Notes: generated by a model not told the origin, from the letters alone. A stretch of 64,000 bases of DNA from Membranipora membranacea (GCA_914767715.1 OU612074.1:4417501-4481500); one strand, 5' to 3'; shown: positions 24,622-37,639, counted from the stretch's first letter. Made by a program: numbers and translations.

Positions 24622-26090
24622 GAGGAAACCTGCATCCACTCCCCTGCCAACAGTGGCTGGTAATTACGCCTATATGATAGTTCTATATGAGCGGCCACAG
24701 CTGACAGGTACAGATGTCAGGCATTTTATGATCATTTTGATGGAAGGCAAGACGACAGGTTTAATTGACACCTGGTAGGCCTAATATATTCTTGCAGAGT
24801 ATAATTCACACTACCCCAAACTTCTACACCTACACAAGATTACGTAAAAAGAGGGAGTAACAAAATGAGAAATGCTAATAATTTTTGAATTTGAGATGGC
24901 TGTGTTATCGCTTTACGCTTTACATTTAACACTTTCTATGCCTTTTGTACTCTTTAAAAAAACCACAAATATGACCAGATTTTAATCTCCTTCAGTTGTA
25001 TACTATAAGAGTCTATATCAGGGGCTTTTAGTCGCCCAGAAGGGGAATTCCCTACAATTATTGATTTTAAAAACCAAAGCCAATCAACCAATAGCCTAAT
25101 ACTGGCATAAACATTCACAGTATGTCAGCTGTCTAGAACACTAATATCATTCACGTAAGGCTGTGGATATTTTAAATTATAGGGGATTCCCCGTTGCTAA
25201 CAAACAGTATTCATTACACAGAATGCACAATCTGAAAGCTTTATCATAGCAATCTCAATCACCCTTCATCAACAATTTATAACTAATAGTGAACTACACA
25301 TACCTTATTTGTGTCAGATAAGCCTGTCATGAGACAAGCTCATAGCCCACTCACACTTGAGAACTGTTAGAGACACCAAAAGCTAAGGGAGGACTTCACT
25401 TAGGTATGTGTATTAGAAAATACATTTCAAGATAGTGGTCTGCACTGAATATCCTTTTACAATGGACTGCCCTTCTCTGTAGTTTATACAAGTCCAGTGG
25501 AAAGGCCTCTACAACCGGGGCATGCAACTGCTGGACTTGCTCAAACTAAAGAAGGCATGTGCTTTTAACAGCTGCGTTGCAATGATTATGTTTATTAGTA
25601 AATGATCATACTTAGATAAAAGATGTACAGAACAAGTGTTATATCTGAAACTAGGGGTTCTAGGAAAACCGATACAACTAATCTCAATACAATCGATAGA
25701 ACAGGCTCACCTCAAATCACTGTTACAAATGTCTGACTTGCTCCAGCAAGATCTTCTCAGTACCGAGCTATCAGTGGATTGTCCTCTCTACTAGCCGCCA
25801 GCCTTTTGGGTGACTCTACCAGTAATATAATTCTCATATGAGTAATCTAGCTGTCCTCACGAGTATAGGCTACATGTTGCACAGAAAACAGTCATGAGTA
25901 GAGTCCCTTTCCCAATCTTGCCTACTTCTTTTTCTTTTGTTTTTTGGTTGTAGCGTCCTTCAAGTTTTTCATTGTTTTGATTGGATCCATAATATGTAAC
26001 AATATATATATATATATGTAGTTGGTACAAAGGGATAATATGATTCCTCAGTATGAAATATGATAGTAGTCTGCATGATCTGTTCTGCTG
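24622..26090. repeat. Paralogous module Y, copy 1
   Basis: A non-coding block of about 1.47 kb repeated almost unchanged at 40937-42415, from ggaaacctgcatccactccc to gatagtagtctgcatg. At 25460-25570 it holds a decayed copy of the antisense ORF segment found at 27428-27742 and 47437-47742. No gene is supported. Confidence 0.85.
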
Positions 26091-27020
26091 TAGACATTAA
26101 GTCACCCCAAATAGCTCAGCCAGAGGTTAGCCAAAATTTACCCATTAAGTGTAAATTAACTCTGTGTGGGCACAACTCTGAACATTTAATTCTGGTTTTA
26201 TTACCCTGTCTAACTAGATCTATGTTTTAATGTTAAATTCATTTTTTGGGCATACTACCTGAAAATTCCTTTCTCTAATGCTAAAATAGGTTTGTAAAAG
26301 AATGAGGACACTTGCATCCACTCCCCTGTCACAAACTTAACATGGTCTGATAATAACGCATATAGGATAGTTCTATGTCAGAAGCTGCAGCTGACGGAGA
26401 GAGAAGGCAAGGACTTTATATAAATGCCATTCACACCGGGTAGTATGGATGGATTTATTACCGGTAGTATGGATGGATTTATTACAATCACTGACAAAAA
26501 AGCAGTGAAATTGGCAATGGTAAAAGACAAAATATAGAAAAATCAGGTCTCTGTGGTAAAAGTTGAAAATTAATATTGTTTAGTGTGAGAATCAGATGTC
26601 ATAAAAACTAGTCTAGGCCCCAAGCACTTCTATACTTCATGGTGCGGTAACGAGTAGGCCTAACAGGGCAAAATTTGAATACACTTTACCATACTCCTTC
26701 ACACCTACGCATTCTGCTTGTAGATAATAAAAAAGACCAATAACAAATTGAGTGGTGCTAATAGAATAGAATTTGTGCTTCTAATAGCTTTTGAACTTGA
26801 TATGCCTTTTGCATGCTCATAAAAAACCTGCATAGACATGGCGGCTATAGGAACAAGGGTTACTCGTAGATAGAAAGAGCATGATATGATAACAAACGAC
26901 TTTAAGTGCCTTTTGCTCAATCAATATCTCTATGACTAGTCTTTCATGGTGTTATTGAGAGGGCTGTTTTAACAGTAGATGAACTGAAACTGCTTGCTGA
27001 CTGCGCTTCAATAAGTACCT
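26091..27020. repeat. Paralogous module Z, copy 2
   Basis: Begins ctgctgtagac|attaagtcacccc, the same join as at 42718. It aligns with 51-1440 (less the CACTA-like insert) and 42719-43296. A short direct duplication of ccggtagtatggatggattt-type sequence lies at about 26440-26480. Non-coding. Confidence 0.75.
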
Positions 27021-27427
27021 CTGACCTCTAAACCTTGAATAAACATAACCACTTTATATATCTGACATCCTTTATCAACAAGTTAAAACTAATAGCTCAC
27101 TACACATTCATTACTTGTGTGATAAAAGTCAGTCATAAGACATATTCATAGCTCGATCGGTCACACCTGAGAACTGTTAGAGATACCACAAGCTTAGGGA
27201 GTACTTCACTAAGGTATATATTAGAAGATACATTTCAAGAAAGTGGTCTGCACTGAATATCGATTGATTGATTGATTTGTATTCTATCACTAACTGTAAA
27301 AGTTGCGAGAAAAAGGTTGCTGGTACATGTACTCTGCTAAAAAATAATGAAGTTGCCTTGCATGCAAAAATAGTATTATTAAAAAGTAGTTAAAAACTTG
27401 CATTATTAATATGAATGCACGTGTGTC

Positions 27428-27742
27428 TCAAAAAGCAGTCTTTGCCCCAGGCAGTGCGGTATTTAGGGTGTCTAAGCCGACCTGAGGGCATCGCTCGAGG
27501 TAGTTCTGGATAAATTGTTCGTCATCAGTGAATATCTGCATTACACAATTTTTTGAATGAGTGTTAACTAGAGTGTCGAGATCATATTTAAGTTGTAATC
27601 CGAGCGAGGAAACATCTTTAAATATTTTGCGCATGTCCTTCTTATCTCGTTGATAAATGGCAGGATAGAGGGCTGCCCTTTTCTGTAATTCATGCGAGTC
27701 CAGTTGAAAGGCCTCAACAACCGGCGCAGGCAACTGCTGGAC
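27428..27742 (-). other. Antisense ORF of unknown origin, copy 1
   Basis: An open stretch of about 101 codons upstream of the RING exon and on the opposite strand. It contains AFQLDSHELQKRAALYPAIY and RDKKDMRKIFKD. A second copy is at 47437-47742, and frameshifted remnants lie at 25460-25560 and 41800-41900. I recognise no family. About eleven amino-acid replacements separate the two open copies, few differences look silent, and so there is little sign of coding constraint. It may be part of an old transposon ORF. Confidence 0.3.
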
Positions 27743-27945
27743 TTGATCAAATTACAGAAGGCCTGTGCTTTTAACAGTTGCGTTGCTACGGTCATGTTTA
27801 TAAGTAAATGATCAACATCGAAAATGAGATGGACAGAACTAGTGTGAATTGGAAGATGTAGTTTGAAGTAGTACTTTTTTTTTACATGTATGTAGGCTTC
27901 ACGTTTGCAAACTCTGTTATGTTAACTGTTTTATACATACTGCAG

Positions 27946-28120
27946 GTGAGGAAACTGCAGTAGACATGGATTTACCTGCTGACTATGAATGTAACTACTG
28001 TTTTGATACGATCGAGGCTATGAAGGATCCCCGTAAGCTGCCCTGTGGTCATGTCTTCTGTTATCAATGTCTCAGGGATGACCCATGGGCTGGTTATATA
28101 ATCGTCTGCCTCACATGTAG
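27946..28120 (+). other. RING-finger exon, copy B
   Basis: A single exon with a complete C3HC4 pattern: CNYC, then CGHVFCYQC, then CLTC. It starts after an acceptor (atactgcag) with the reading frame open upstream of the ATG at 27966, so either a start or an upstream exon is possible. It ends TGTAG|gtgagc in phase 2, matching the next exon (28636). A near-identical copy is at 47954-48128. Confidence 0.85.
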
Positions 28121-31100
28121 GTGAGCAGTGATAGACCATGGTTTTTGTAACGCATCGCATCCTTAGCACTCGCTGGTTAAACAAGGCACAGATAGATGTC
28201 ATTGTCTTGGACTGAGTAATAATATTGCTGCAGATTTGGTGCTAAGTTTTCCTCAGGCTGAAACCTGTAGAGACCAGTATCCAGAAGGCTTCACCAAGAT
28301 TTAAACTACATCTTTCTAATCTGACCTGACCCAAACTGACCTACTCTCCACTTGACTAATCCAAGTCAGTTATTTCTTTGGATGAGATTTTTTCATCACT
28401 GCAAATCAGAATTTTGAAGGAGAACTTTTTTTTGGATACTTCCCAGTTCATAAAAAGTCCCAAAGCTGGTAGTTGAAAGGTGAGGCGGATAATTGTTGGT
28501 GGTTCTCGGGAGATTTTGTTAACATTGCAGGTTATGATATTAATGTAGGAACCGGATGAAGCATGAAATTAATTTTAAATCTTGCTAAGTCTGCTATAAC
28601 CAAACCGATATTTACATTGTATTCCCTTATTTCAGCTCATCTCATGAGAACCTTGATTTAGGTTCATTACCTTTGTATCAACCCGTGCAGCAAAGAACCG
28701 AGGGCAATAGGGCAACAGAGGTTAAAGGTGAATGTCAGGAAGATGAAAAAATAGAAACTCTGCCTTACTCAAAGTCTAGTTTTACAGACAATTATGTCAA
28801 CTCCTGCAGAAACGGTGACACTATTTCCTGTGTCAAACAACAACAGGTAAGTGGCAGAGCTACAAACATGTTCTATGTAGTCATATAAATGCAGCATTCA
28901 GAAAAAACATAATTGATATTATCCATGCTAATGGTTTGTTTTGTTCTATAGATTTCATGTGGGTTGCACAAGAAAGAAGGAGTTGGGATCCTTACGAGAA
29001 TCAGCAGCAGCAGTTTGGGACAGCGTCAGATTGTTAGAGTTATTCAACATCGAATACAGAAAGCAGAATTAAAAAATGTAAGTCCAACACTCACTGGTTT
29101 AGTTTTTATAATGATTATATCAGCATCTAGGAACAACTACTCTGAATATGCCACTGCTGTTCAAAAGGGTGCTGTGACAGTGGCTCAGAAGAATGGGACC
29201 TCAGGAACAGCTTGCGCTGGCTACGCTCTGACAAATGAACATATAAGGTGAATGGAGCCTAACTTAAGCTGTTATAAGGTGTTCTGTGTAGGTTAAGTCT
29301 TTGGGTATAACTGGCAGTGTCTTTGGAGGATAGCATCTCACTTAAGTATAAGAGAAAAGTAGGACAATCTGGTGATACAATACTAGGAATAACTCCTATA
29401 CTGTGAATTGTCAACGGAAGCATTTTGATAGAGTCCTTTCTGCACCTTTATAGTTTCAAATGATTGACTGAACTAATTGGTTGGCAAACTACTTGGTGGA
29501 AGATAAATTGGGAATCACGCTTTGTATGGTCAAGTTAGAGCTCATATTTTCCCGACGAAGTGACTGAGTTGACTGTTGTTTGACTTTATTTGACAGAGAG
29601 CAAAGAACCCATGGAGACTCGGTGGTAATGAGCAGGAAAATGCTACAGAAGCAGATAAAGCCCACAATTGTTTGATCAGAACTATGAGAGGCATGCTCAA
29701 CAAAATCACACCACAAAAATATGGGGTTATTCTCAAAAAGGTAGGGACGACAGTACAATTGATGGAATTGCCTCCTTCCGGTGACACTTAAGTGCTCTTT
29801 TTGCCTTTTTAAAAATAATATCATCGCATAAGAGACAATCATTGAAGATGATACGAGAGAATTAAAATGAGAAAAACCGGCATATCATTCTCAAAGTAGT
29901 GAAGCATTTAAAGAGTTGCCTGGTTTTCCTAAACTTGCAGAAGTAAAACAGAAAAGTTTCATACTTTCAATTATGTGTGAACAATCATTGGACCGTATGG
30001 TCACAGTCTTTTCAATTTTTGATTTGTAGATATTAAAACTATCAGTAATCTCAGAGAAAGATCTGACAGGAATTATGAACCTTGTGTTTGAGAAGGCCAT
30101 TTCAGAACCTTTATACAGTACCGTGTATGCATCTGTTAGTGAGAATCTAGCTAAGGTAACTGATATAACAGGGCCATACTTTCTCTGTCATGCATGCCTA
30201 TAGGGTGGTGATTTTGTCACTCCTAGAAAGAGGATAAAACATTTTATGTAAACATTGTTCATTTTCACCAAATCAATAAAGAAGGTGCCATTGAATTCAA
30301 ATATTCATTTTCTACCAAGGACTGAATGTTAAACTTACAGTGAATATTATGTAGACCTGACCAGCTCAATGCCATGGCCCCAGTGAATATGCTGTTGGCA
30401 TTAGAGTTGTATTTCAAGCCACTAGGCAGATTAGCTGTTAGCCACCATAATTAGATGCTTTACTTTAAATTCCAATTGAATTAAATTCCAACTACACTGA
30501 CACACAAGATCTGCCCAAAGTGAGTCAGAGACAGAGTGGTTGTTTTGTTGAGATATGTTTCCAAATTGGTATAGCAGTTGTGAATCAAATACAATTACAA
30601 CCCAGAAAATATGAATGTGAATGATAGCGAAAAAAGTTTTTGTCGCATATTAATAAAAATAACGATCCAAGTTTCAAGATGGCTCTTTTCTCTGCTGTAG
30701 GAGTTCAAGGTACCACTAGCTGATGACCCAAATACATCTGTGAGCTTCCGAAAGCTGCTACTCGTACGATGTCAAAAAGAGTTTGAGAGATCACATGATG
30801 ATGATGTAGAGATGGTAAGAAAAAAAGCTAACCTGGACAAGGCCACAGGTGATGAGAAGGCTCAACTTCAAGTGGAGTTTGATAAGTTTGAGACCACTGC
30901 TCGACGCAGGAAGCTAGGAAATATCAGGTATATTGAACAACTATAATAGAGGAGAGCTTAAGGTGTCATTGAATTGATACGCGTTACTCTTTGTTTGTAT
31001 TCTGTTAGAAAAAGCTCTCATTTAGGTTTAGTTTAGACTATATACAATTGAGAGGGTTTCTTGCTTTACCAAACGCTGTTGAAAAGTCGGACTTTCCCTA

Positions 31101-34100
31101 ACCTAGAATTAAAAATTAGGTGGTTGAACATCTTGTGGTCGAAACACACTTAGGGTTTTAACTTCAGAGGTTTGCACACAACACTAAAAATTGAGAAATG
31201 TTTATTTATAGATTCATAGGAGAACTGTTCAAGCTCCAAATGTTGGTGCACAAGATTATGCATGACTGTGTGGTGAGCCTTCTGAAGGGAGCTGATGAAG
31301 AAAGTCTTGAGTGCGTCTGTTTACTATTCACCACAATAGGAAAGGAGCTAGATACTGATAAGGCAAAGGTACAAATCATTCTTTGACCAAAAAGCCTAAG
31401 ATTCGCTGCCATAAACAGAACACAAGGCAAATCTGTTATGAGCCCAGGGCTGTATTCATGAGTTTTGAAGTGGTAGAGCCAGGCGGGGTGGGGGCTGGAG
31501 GGGCGCTGTAGGGCCTTCCCGCCAAGGGGGTATGGTGGGCCTTCCCCAGGAAAATTTCAAAGATCGAAGGCATTCCCGCCCTTTTTGAGGAAAAAATTGA
31601 CGGAGAAGTTTGCTGCGGGAATCTTAGTGCAACAGGGACGTACATCATCTTATCCTTCCTGTGATCGATACGTGGAATTGAAATAAGTCAGCAACCATAT
31701 TATAGAATGCGGAAACAGGACAGACAGTAAAAAATATGAAGAATGTTAACTGCTTACAGTTAAGAAGATGAATAACATTCATTCAAATGTGTGATATTGA
31801 TAAATTAATGTCTAAATTCTTACTTTTTTGACCACCAAAGAAAAGGCTTGTGGGACGAGATCCCATGAACTTGCTAATATTGAATCACAACCAATCTAGT
31901 ACGTGTTATGTTCAGTGCCTGTTTGTTCGAGTTCGGCCCAAGGTGTGTTTTAGGGCGGGCCTTGGCGCTGAAGGATAGCTCACATGTTTCAGTTTTAGAT
32001 GTACTGATGAACTCTAAACCTCATAACAGGCTGAAATTTGCAAATTTTTGATTATAAAACAGCTTTATAGATTTTCACCAGTATTATCCTTCCAACCTTA
32101 ATCTCACCTTACACAGAAAACACCATACGATAAATATTTTGGAACTTTACCTTTGCAGCCGAGAACAAACCAGTATTTTACTGAGATGAAGAAGATAGCC
32201 GATGGTCAGTCTCATAAGAAGGTCTCATCTAGGATTCGGTTCGCTCTGCAAGACACTATTGAGCTTAGAGATGTGAGTCACCCATTTGCACACAAGCAGC
32301 CTAGAAATTTTGAGAGAATCAGGGGCATGATGATGTCACTGCCATGCCCCTGACAATCATTTTCACCTCAGCTCTCTGTCATACAAAACCTATCCTGATT
32401 ATGATATCTTTGCTTTAGAATAACTGGAAGCCTCGCAGAGAAAGCAGTGGACCCAAAACAATAAAGGAGGTTCGAGCAGAGGCTGCACTAGAGGCTCATG
32501 AGAGGCAGATGATGGTAAATTCGGCTCAGATACCAAACCGAGGCAGCCAGAGCCGAAACTTTGCACAGCCCAGGTACGATAGATTTCTAAAAATGGTTTG
32601 ACGTCAAGGAGGGTTAATTAAAGGAGATTGCCGCTCACAACTCCTCTTTCACTAGCTGGAGTTGTTTTGCTAGGTAAAAGACCTTTTACCCGGTACATTA
32701 CCATGAGGATACATTATAATATCACTCTAACTATACTAGGCTCACAAGTCCCAGAACATTATGTCAAAGTTGCGACTTCCCCATTACTTTAATGGCACTT
32801 TTAAAAGACATTAATTTCGTAAATTTATTTATGTGAAGCAAACAAACTGCTCACTGCCATCATTGAAGCGAAACATTGGCGTCAGAAGGATTTAACAAGG
32901 GGTGCTCCTTTTAGCTGTAGAGTAGTTAGTGGCATGTATAAGCGGGGAGGGTGCGCGACGGAAATTTTTTGAAATTCGAGACCCAAAAAGAGATATTCTG
33001 GTACATACCAGCCAACTTTTATGGATGAGCAACACCAAGCGTGAGACCAAAAATATTTAACAGCAACAGCCTCTTTCCCGGGCCCAGATTGAAAGTTTTA
33101 TCGATAAAAGAAAACATTGAGTTCCCTGATAGTAGCCTAGTTAGATAGTTTATTTGTGAACAAATTTAAAAAAATGGTTGGATTAAAATCAGACCAAAGA
33201 GTACTTAGTGATCACAACCAGTAAATACATATAGCATTCTTCCACCTGCAAGACCATTATTTATTAGGCCTTATTTGATTGATTATTAGTCATTGACATT
33301 GCAGAATGGTACAATCGTAGCCAGCTCCAGTTTTCTGCTGTGTAGCCTGGAAACGGAATCGATTACCTGGCCCACGTCTACCTCATCAGAGCAGTGGATG
33401 TTAATGAGGGCCAGAGAATCGAGCCTTTGGGATGTCTGTGTTCGCCTGAGATAGTTATTTAGCCTCCTCAGCGTTCTGACTGACCTTTCACACTCACATG
33501 TTGTGACAGGCAGTGTGCCTGCTAACAACAGGAGAGTGTGAATATTGGGGTATAAAGCATAAGGGCACTTAAGCAGCTCTTCGGTAATGGTGTGACAAGG
33601 ATAAACAACTCCAATTGTTAAAAAAATTTTAAACCTCCCAAGGGGTGCTCACTTGAGCACCCTGAGCACCCTTTCTGGTCCACCCATGAAGCGAAACAAT
33701 TTTTTGAATTTTGCTGCCTTCTGGAAAATGTTGATTTCATGAAATTTTTATTTCAATTTCACAAGGCTTATTTTCCAGTATGGCTGAATGATCTATTTAC
33801 ATGGTGGGCCAGCATAATTCCCCATCATTTTTAAAAGCAACCATAAGTGAGCAAGTTTCTAGACCAGATCAATGATTTGGATTGAACTACCAAACCAAAA
33901 AGAAATTAAGACATATTAACATTACATTATAGACCACAAAGAGGTGAACAGGATGGCTGGAATCAGGTAGGAGGTAGTATAAAGCCTCAGCGTATAGACC
34001 CCAGTAAGCTCAAGCTCAGCAAACCCACATTCGGGGCAAGTGAGACAGTGCAACGCGAACCAAGTGCTGGATTTGGCAGTGGATCCAGCTGGGGTAAGGG

Positions 34101-37100
34101 ATCAGGCTCTGGAAAAAGTACACCACCTCAACAAGAGGAACGTCGTAATAATCCGCTCAGTAGATTCTCAGTAAGTGCGAATTGCTCTCTGCTGTTTTGC
34201 AGGAGTTCTTTTATTGCTATCATGCACTGTCAATATTTTATCATTGACGATTTAAGTTCACAGCGGATTTTGATCCTGTGGATCCAAAAAAAGGTCTGCT
34301 CCCATTGTGTGTCAGTTTTATACAATAACATGAAACTAAAACCTATCAACGCAGATACACAGGAACCCAATATGTTCACTTAGACTAAGATCTTCTTACA
34401 ACAGGCACTTAGTATGGGTGGTGATCGAGATGCAAGTAGAGATGAGAGGTCAAGATCGGGCCAGAGGTCACCGACTGGTAGGAATAGTATGGGCCGAGGA
34501 AGAGGTGGTCGATTGAATATCACTCCACGTGGCTCTATGGAGAAAGACATGTAAGTTGTTTGCTTTCACATCGATTCGATCAAAGCTGGGGAAACTAGCT
34601 GTAAATTGTCAGGAATTGATCTGAAGTAGATCTGCAGTTGTCTTAACTATTGTCAATACCCGCAGAGGCATACATGTTCTAAGTCCGGAGGTTCACTGAT
34701 GTTCACTTAGACTAAGATCTTCTAACGACAGGCACTTAGTATGGGTGGTGATCTATCAGTTTTCGCCATGAAGAAATACCATCTTATCCCTGCTCTATGT
34801 TTACTTCAGATCTAGTGCACTAGCAGCTGCACGACAGTTCTCTAGACCAGGTACTGGCGGTCCTGGTTCTCGTGGTGTTTCCAGAGAGAGTAGCGTTGAG
34901 GGTCGCGGTATGAGGACACCGACCCCTACCAGACAGGGCGCCTCAGCAGGAGGATCTAGGGCTGCTGCTCCTGCTGTCAAACAGCTAAGTAGAGATGAAT
35001 GGAGTCAGAAGATTGGTTCTATAATAGATGAGTTCATCCACACCAAAGACCTTAAAGTGAGTCTGCACCGCTTTACCGACCATGGTTTGGCCATTAGTGT
35101 TTACACCTCACCTTGTATTCTTATGCAATTATTCTTAAGTGCCTAAAAATGAGTTTCCAATCTTGTCACATGAAGGTTGAGTTAAACAACTGCCAAGTAC
35201 TCTGCGATAGCATGCAAACATAAAGTTATATCAAGCTTTGATTTTCATCTGAACACAGCCATTTGTAGCCAATTTACTGGCACAGAGCTCGATGATAAAG
35301 GTGGATGATAATATTTGTGTTCAAACTTCTGATTGAGGTAGATGTTGCGTATCAGGTAACCCCACAGGCCCGAACTACCACAATAGCAACCTAAATCGCA
35401 ATTAATTAAATGACTCACTTCTGTTTGTAGGAAGCCATTGAATGTGTTAAGGAGATAGGAACACAGTCTAGTGCTGAATTACTAACAGAAAGTTCGATCA
35501 ACCATATATTAGAACGATCTTCTCAGGCCCGCAAAGCCTCTGGACAATTACTAGCCGAACTTATCAAAGTAAACTTATTAACATTGGACGATCACATGAA
35601 GGGACTAAGCTCTGTCATAGAATTTGCTGATGATCTGGCCATAGATATACCCAATGTGTGGCGATATTTCGGAGAGCTAATATCACCGACGTTTATGCAC
35701 GCCAAGGTTCCGCTAGCAAAGCTGGTGGATGTCTGTAGCCCTCTATTATCTTATGGAAAATCTGCTAAACTGGCTGCTGCGATACTAGAGGAAGCTAGTC
35801 ATAGCATAGTAAGATATCTTGTTATTTGCTTGTATTTTCAACATCAATTGTTATATATATTTCTCACTTCAGTGAAAAGTTAGATATTTGAGTTTCTTTC
35901 CCTGCTTATCACTTACATTCATTGATGGTCAAAGATAACTGATGTAATGACTCAGCCTTGGATTGATTCTGATTTGCGTACACATCTACACAGATCACCT
36001 CCTCAAACATATCATGACCTACTTTGGTCCAATTGGCTCTGAGGCAAAGTGCCTGTCAGATGTTATTTTGAGCATATGAAAACCTACCAAGGCTTTCCTA
36101 ATTTTTTAGGGTCATATAGAATTAGGTAAACAATGGAATGACAGCAATCTAAAGTGGTCTTCGTTCCTCTCAGCTGAAGAAGATGAGAACGAATTCATCA
36201 AATCTAATGTATGTATCATTACATCACACTATTTAATTTTCTCAGGAAATCACCTCAAAGTTCTTGGAAAGAGGTAGAAATGAAGTGGGCTGCAACTTCT
36301 CATTTTGTTGTTGAAAGATGTAAGAGTGAATGCAACTATCTACAAAATCAGTTATTAGTATTTATCAGCATTCTGATGTGTTCACCATAATGATGCCTTT
36401 TCCTACTTGTTATCTACAGAAACTAGAATACACATTATCAGACACAGTCGCCCAGAGTACATCATCAGCCTCATGCCAAACTTCTTCAGAGGATATCAGT
36501 GAAACTCTTAATAAGTTATTATTGATAGACTCAGCTCCCAACGAGACTGTCTTTGACTGGATCGACGGTAGCTTGACCGCTGAGAAACGAAAAGAACCTA
36601 ACTTCATAAGATCTCTAACTCAAACAGTCGCCAAAGCTTGCATCAGTGAGTTTTAACTATCTTGGCTATTGAAGTAAAAATTCCTGGCGTGGATAGTGTG
36701 TGAATCATGATTTGTCAATTATTTTTTAGATTTGATTCACTAAACAGCCACTCATTACCCTGAATAACAAATTAACTATCAAGAGATGGTGGCCAGATAT
36801 TCATTAACTATTTACTTAACATAATTTAATGTTGATGCTATACTCGATTCCCTTTCCTGTTTTTCCAAGGTCATATCATTGTACAATGTGTGCTTTTTTT
36901 TACAGAGTCTAGCGAGTTGCAAGAGGAGACTTTAAAGAATCGTGCTCCCATGTTATTGAAGTATTACGACGGTAAACCTGATACAGAGTTGGCTGCTCTC
37001 AATGCACTAGAGGAATTAATGGATGAGCTGCAACACCCTTCCAGTAAGTCCATAAATAAGTCAGCGCAATGGATAAAGCTGCAACGTAACCTTGTTTTGT

Positions 37101-37457
37101 TTTGTCATTTTTATCAGAACTACGCAGGGCACAAGAATCACTTGAACTGTCATGGATGTGTTTAGCTGTGATGTATCTGGCATCAACCCAGCCTCCATAT
37201 ATATAGGCTCCTCTTCCGCAATTCTAACTGAAGCTACAGAGATGATCTCACTGCCCCCACTGTATTATGTCGTATTATCAATCTATTACATATTTTATCG
37301 TTTTATTTTAGAATTGCTCAGCGATATCTGTCGTGCTCTCTCTGAAGAAGAGTTGATATCAGACGATTCATTCTTCGACTGGGAGAATAATAGCAAAAAT
37401 GGAATAGCTATCAAATCTGTATCACAATTCTTCCAATGGTTACGGACTTCTGATTAA
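27946..37457 (+). CDS. EIF4G: RING-eIF4G chimera: RING, MIF4G, MA3 and W2 domains (copy B)
   Basis: Seventeen exons: 27946-28120, 28636-28846, 28952-29077, 29597-29740, 30030-30155, 30701-30927, 31212-31368, 32159-32272, 32419-32573, 33933-34170, 34405-34550, 34810-35056, 35431-35808, 36110-36208, 36420-36645, 36906-37043 and 37312-37457. Every junction is GT..AG and in phase, giving 1010 codons from the ATG at 27966. Residues about 8-52 form a C3HC4 RING ([17 protein letters not shown]). A linker of unknown type follows, then MIF4G ([56 protein letters not shown]), a Gly/Ser-rich linker with [12 protein letters not shown]3 ([33 protein letters not shown]), and W2 to the stop. In eIF4G, MIF4G binds eIF4A, eIF3 and RNA, and MA3 binds eIF4A again. 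The N-terminal PABP and eIF4E-binding parts are absent. The eIF4G core is certain by motif order. Whether the RING exon truly splices to it, rather than belonging to a separate short gene, is inference from phase and open frame. Confidence 0.8.
29597..32573 (+). other. EIF4G: MIF4G domain exons, copy B
   Basis: Six exons encode the HEAT-repeat MIF4G domain plus the following [13 protein letters not shown] segment. Motif order follows eIF4G1/3 rather than DAP5/eIF4G2, for example IARRR-like [18 protein letters not shown] and [20 protein letters not shown]. This is the platform for eIF4A binding. Confidence 0.9.
31440..31650. repeat. GC-rich intronic repeat shared by copies B and C
   Basis: A GC-rich stretch (gccaggcggggtgggggctg and cttcccgcc) in the intron after exon 7, present also at 51870-52085. 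It predates the B/C duplication. Its ends were not resolved; a resemblance to the patch at 24425-24490 suggests a dispersed repeat. Confidence 0.45.
32874..33688 (-). mobile_element. Internally deleted hAT element with C-terminal transposase remnant
   Basis: An 815-bp insertion flanked by the perfect 8-bp repeat AAGCGAAA (32866-32873 and 33689-33696), in an intron of copy B and missing from copy C. The minus-strand ORF 33286-33528 keeps the hAT C-terminal dimerisation region ([20 protein letters not shown] and SLALINIH). The ends are related imperfect inverted repeats with ggtgctc motifs. The rest of the transposase is gone. Confidence 0.82.
34697..34752 (+). repeat. Duplicated acceptor and exon start (decoy 3' splice site)
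   Basis: The end of the intron and the first bases of exon 34405 (gttcacttagactaagatct ... cag|gcacttagtatgggtgg) are repeated about 325 bp downstream, inside the next intron. The copy keeps an acceptor AG but has no matching exon body or donor, so it is a pseudo-exon start. Confidence 0.7.
34810..35808 (+). other. EIF4G: MA3 domain exons, copy B
   Basis: Two exons hold a Gly/Arg/Ser-rich linker and the MA3 HEAT domain ([46 protein letters not shown]). MA3 is the second eIF4A-binding site of metazoan eIF4G. These exons have no counterpart in copies A or C. Confidence 0.9.
36110..37457 (+). other. EIF4G: W2 domain exons, copy B
   Basis: Four exons: one linker exon ending EENEFIKSN-like in phase 0, then the three W2 exons paralogous to 17191-18217. 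The stop TAA is at 37455-37457. Flanking introns are also similar to copy A, so the duplication included non-coding sequence. Confidence 0.88.
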
Positions 37458-37639
37458 ACGGCTTAGTTTCTTCAAATTACTGCATGAAATATTGAGTTGG
37501 GAGTACAATACGGAATATTCTTCAGAACACTGACGTTTGTATTCCCCAAAGTTTTCCATATGTGGAGGACAACTCCCAACTCTTACTGAGCAACTTGGAA
37601 TGGTGCTATAAGCTTACCATTACAGCCAATATTATTATC

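Noticed and set aside
27946-37457. DAP5/eIF4G2-type gene, because the eIF4E-binding part is missing
   Set aside because: The MIF4G, linker and W2 motifs follow eIF4G1/3 (for example the Gly/Ser SSWGKG linker), so the missing N-terminus is better explained by duplication and truncation.
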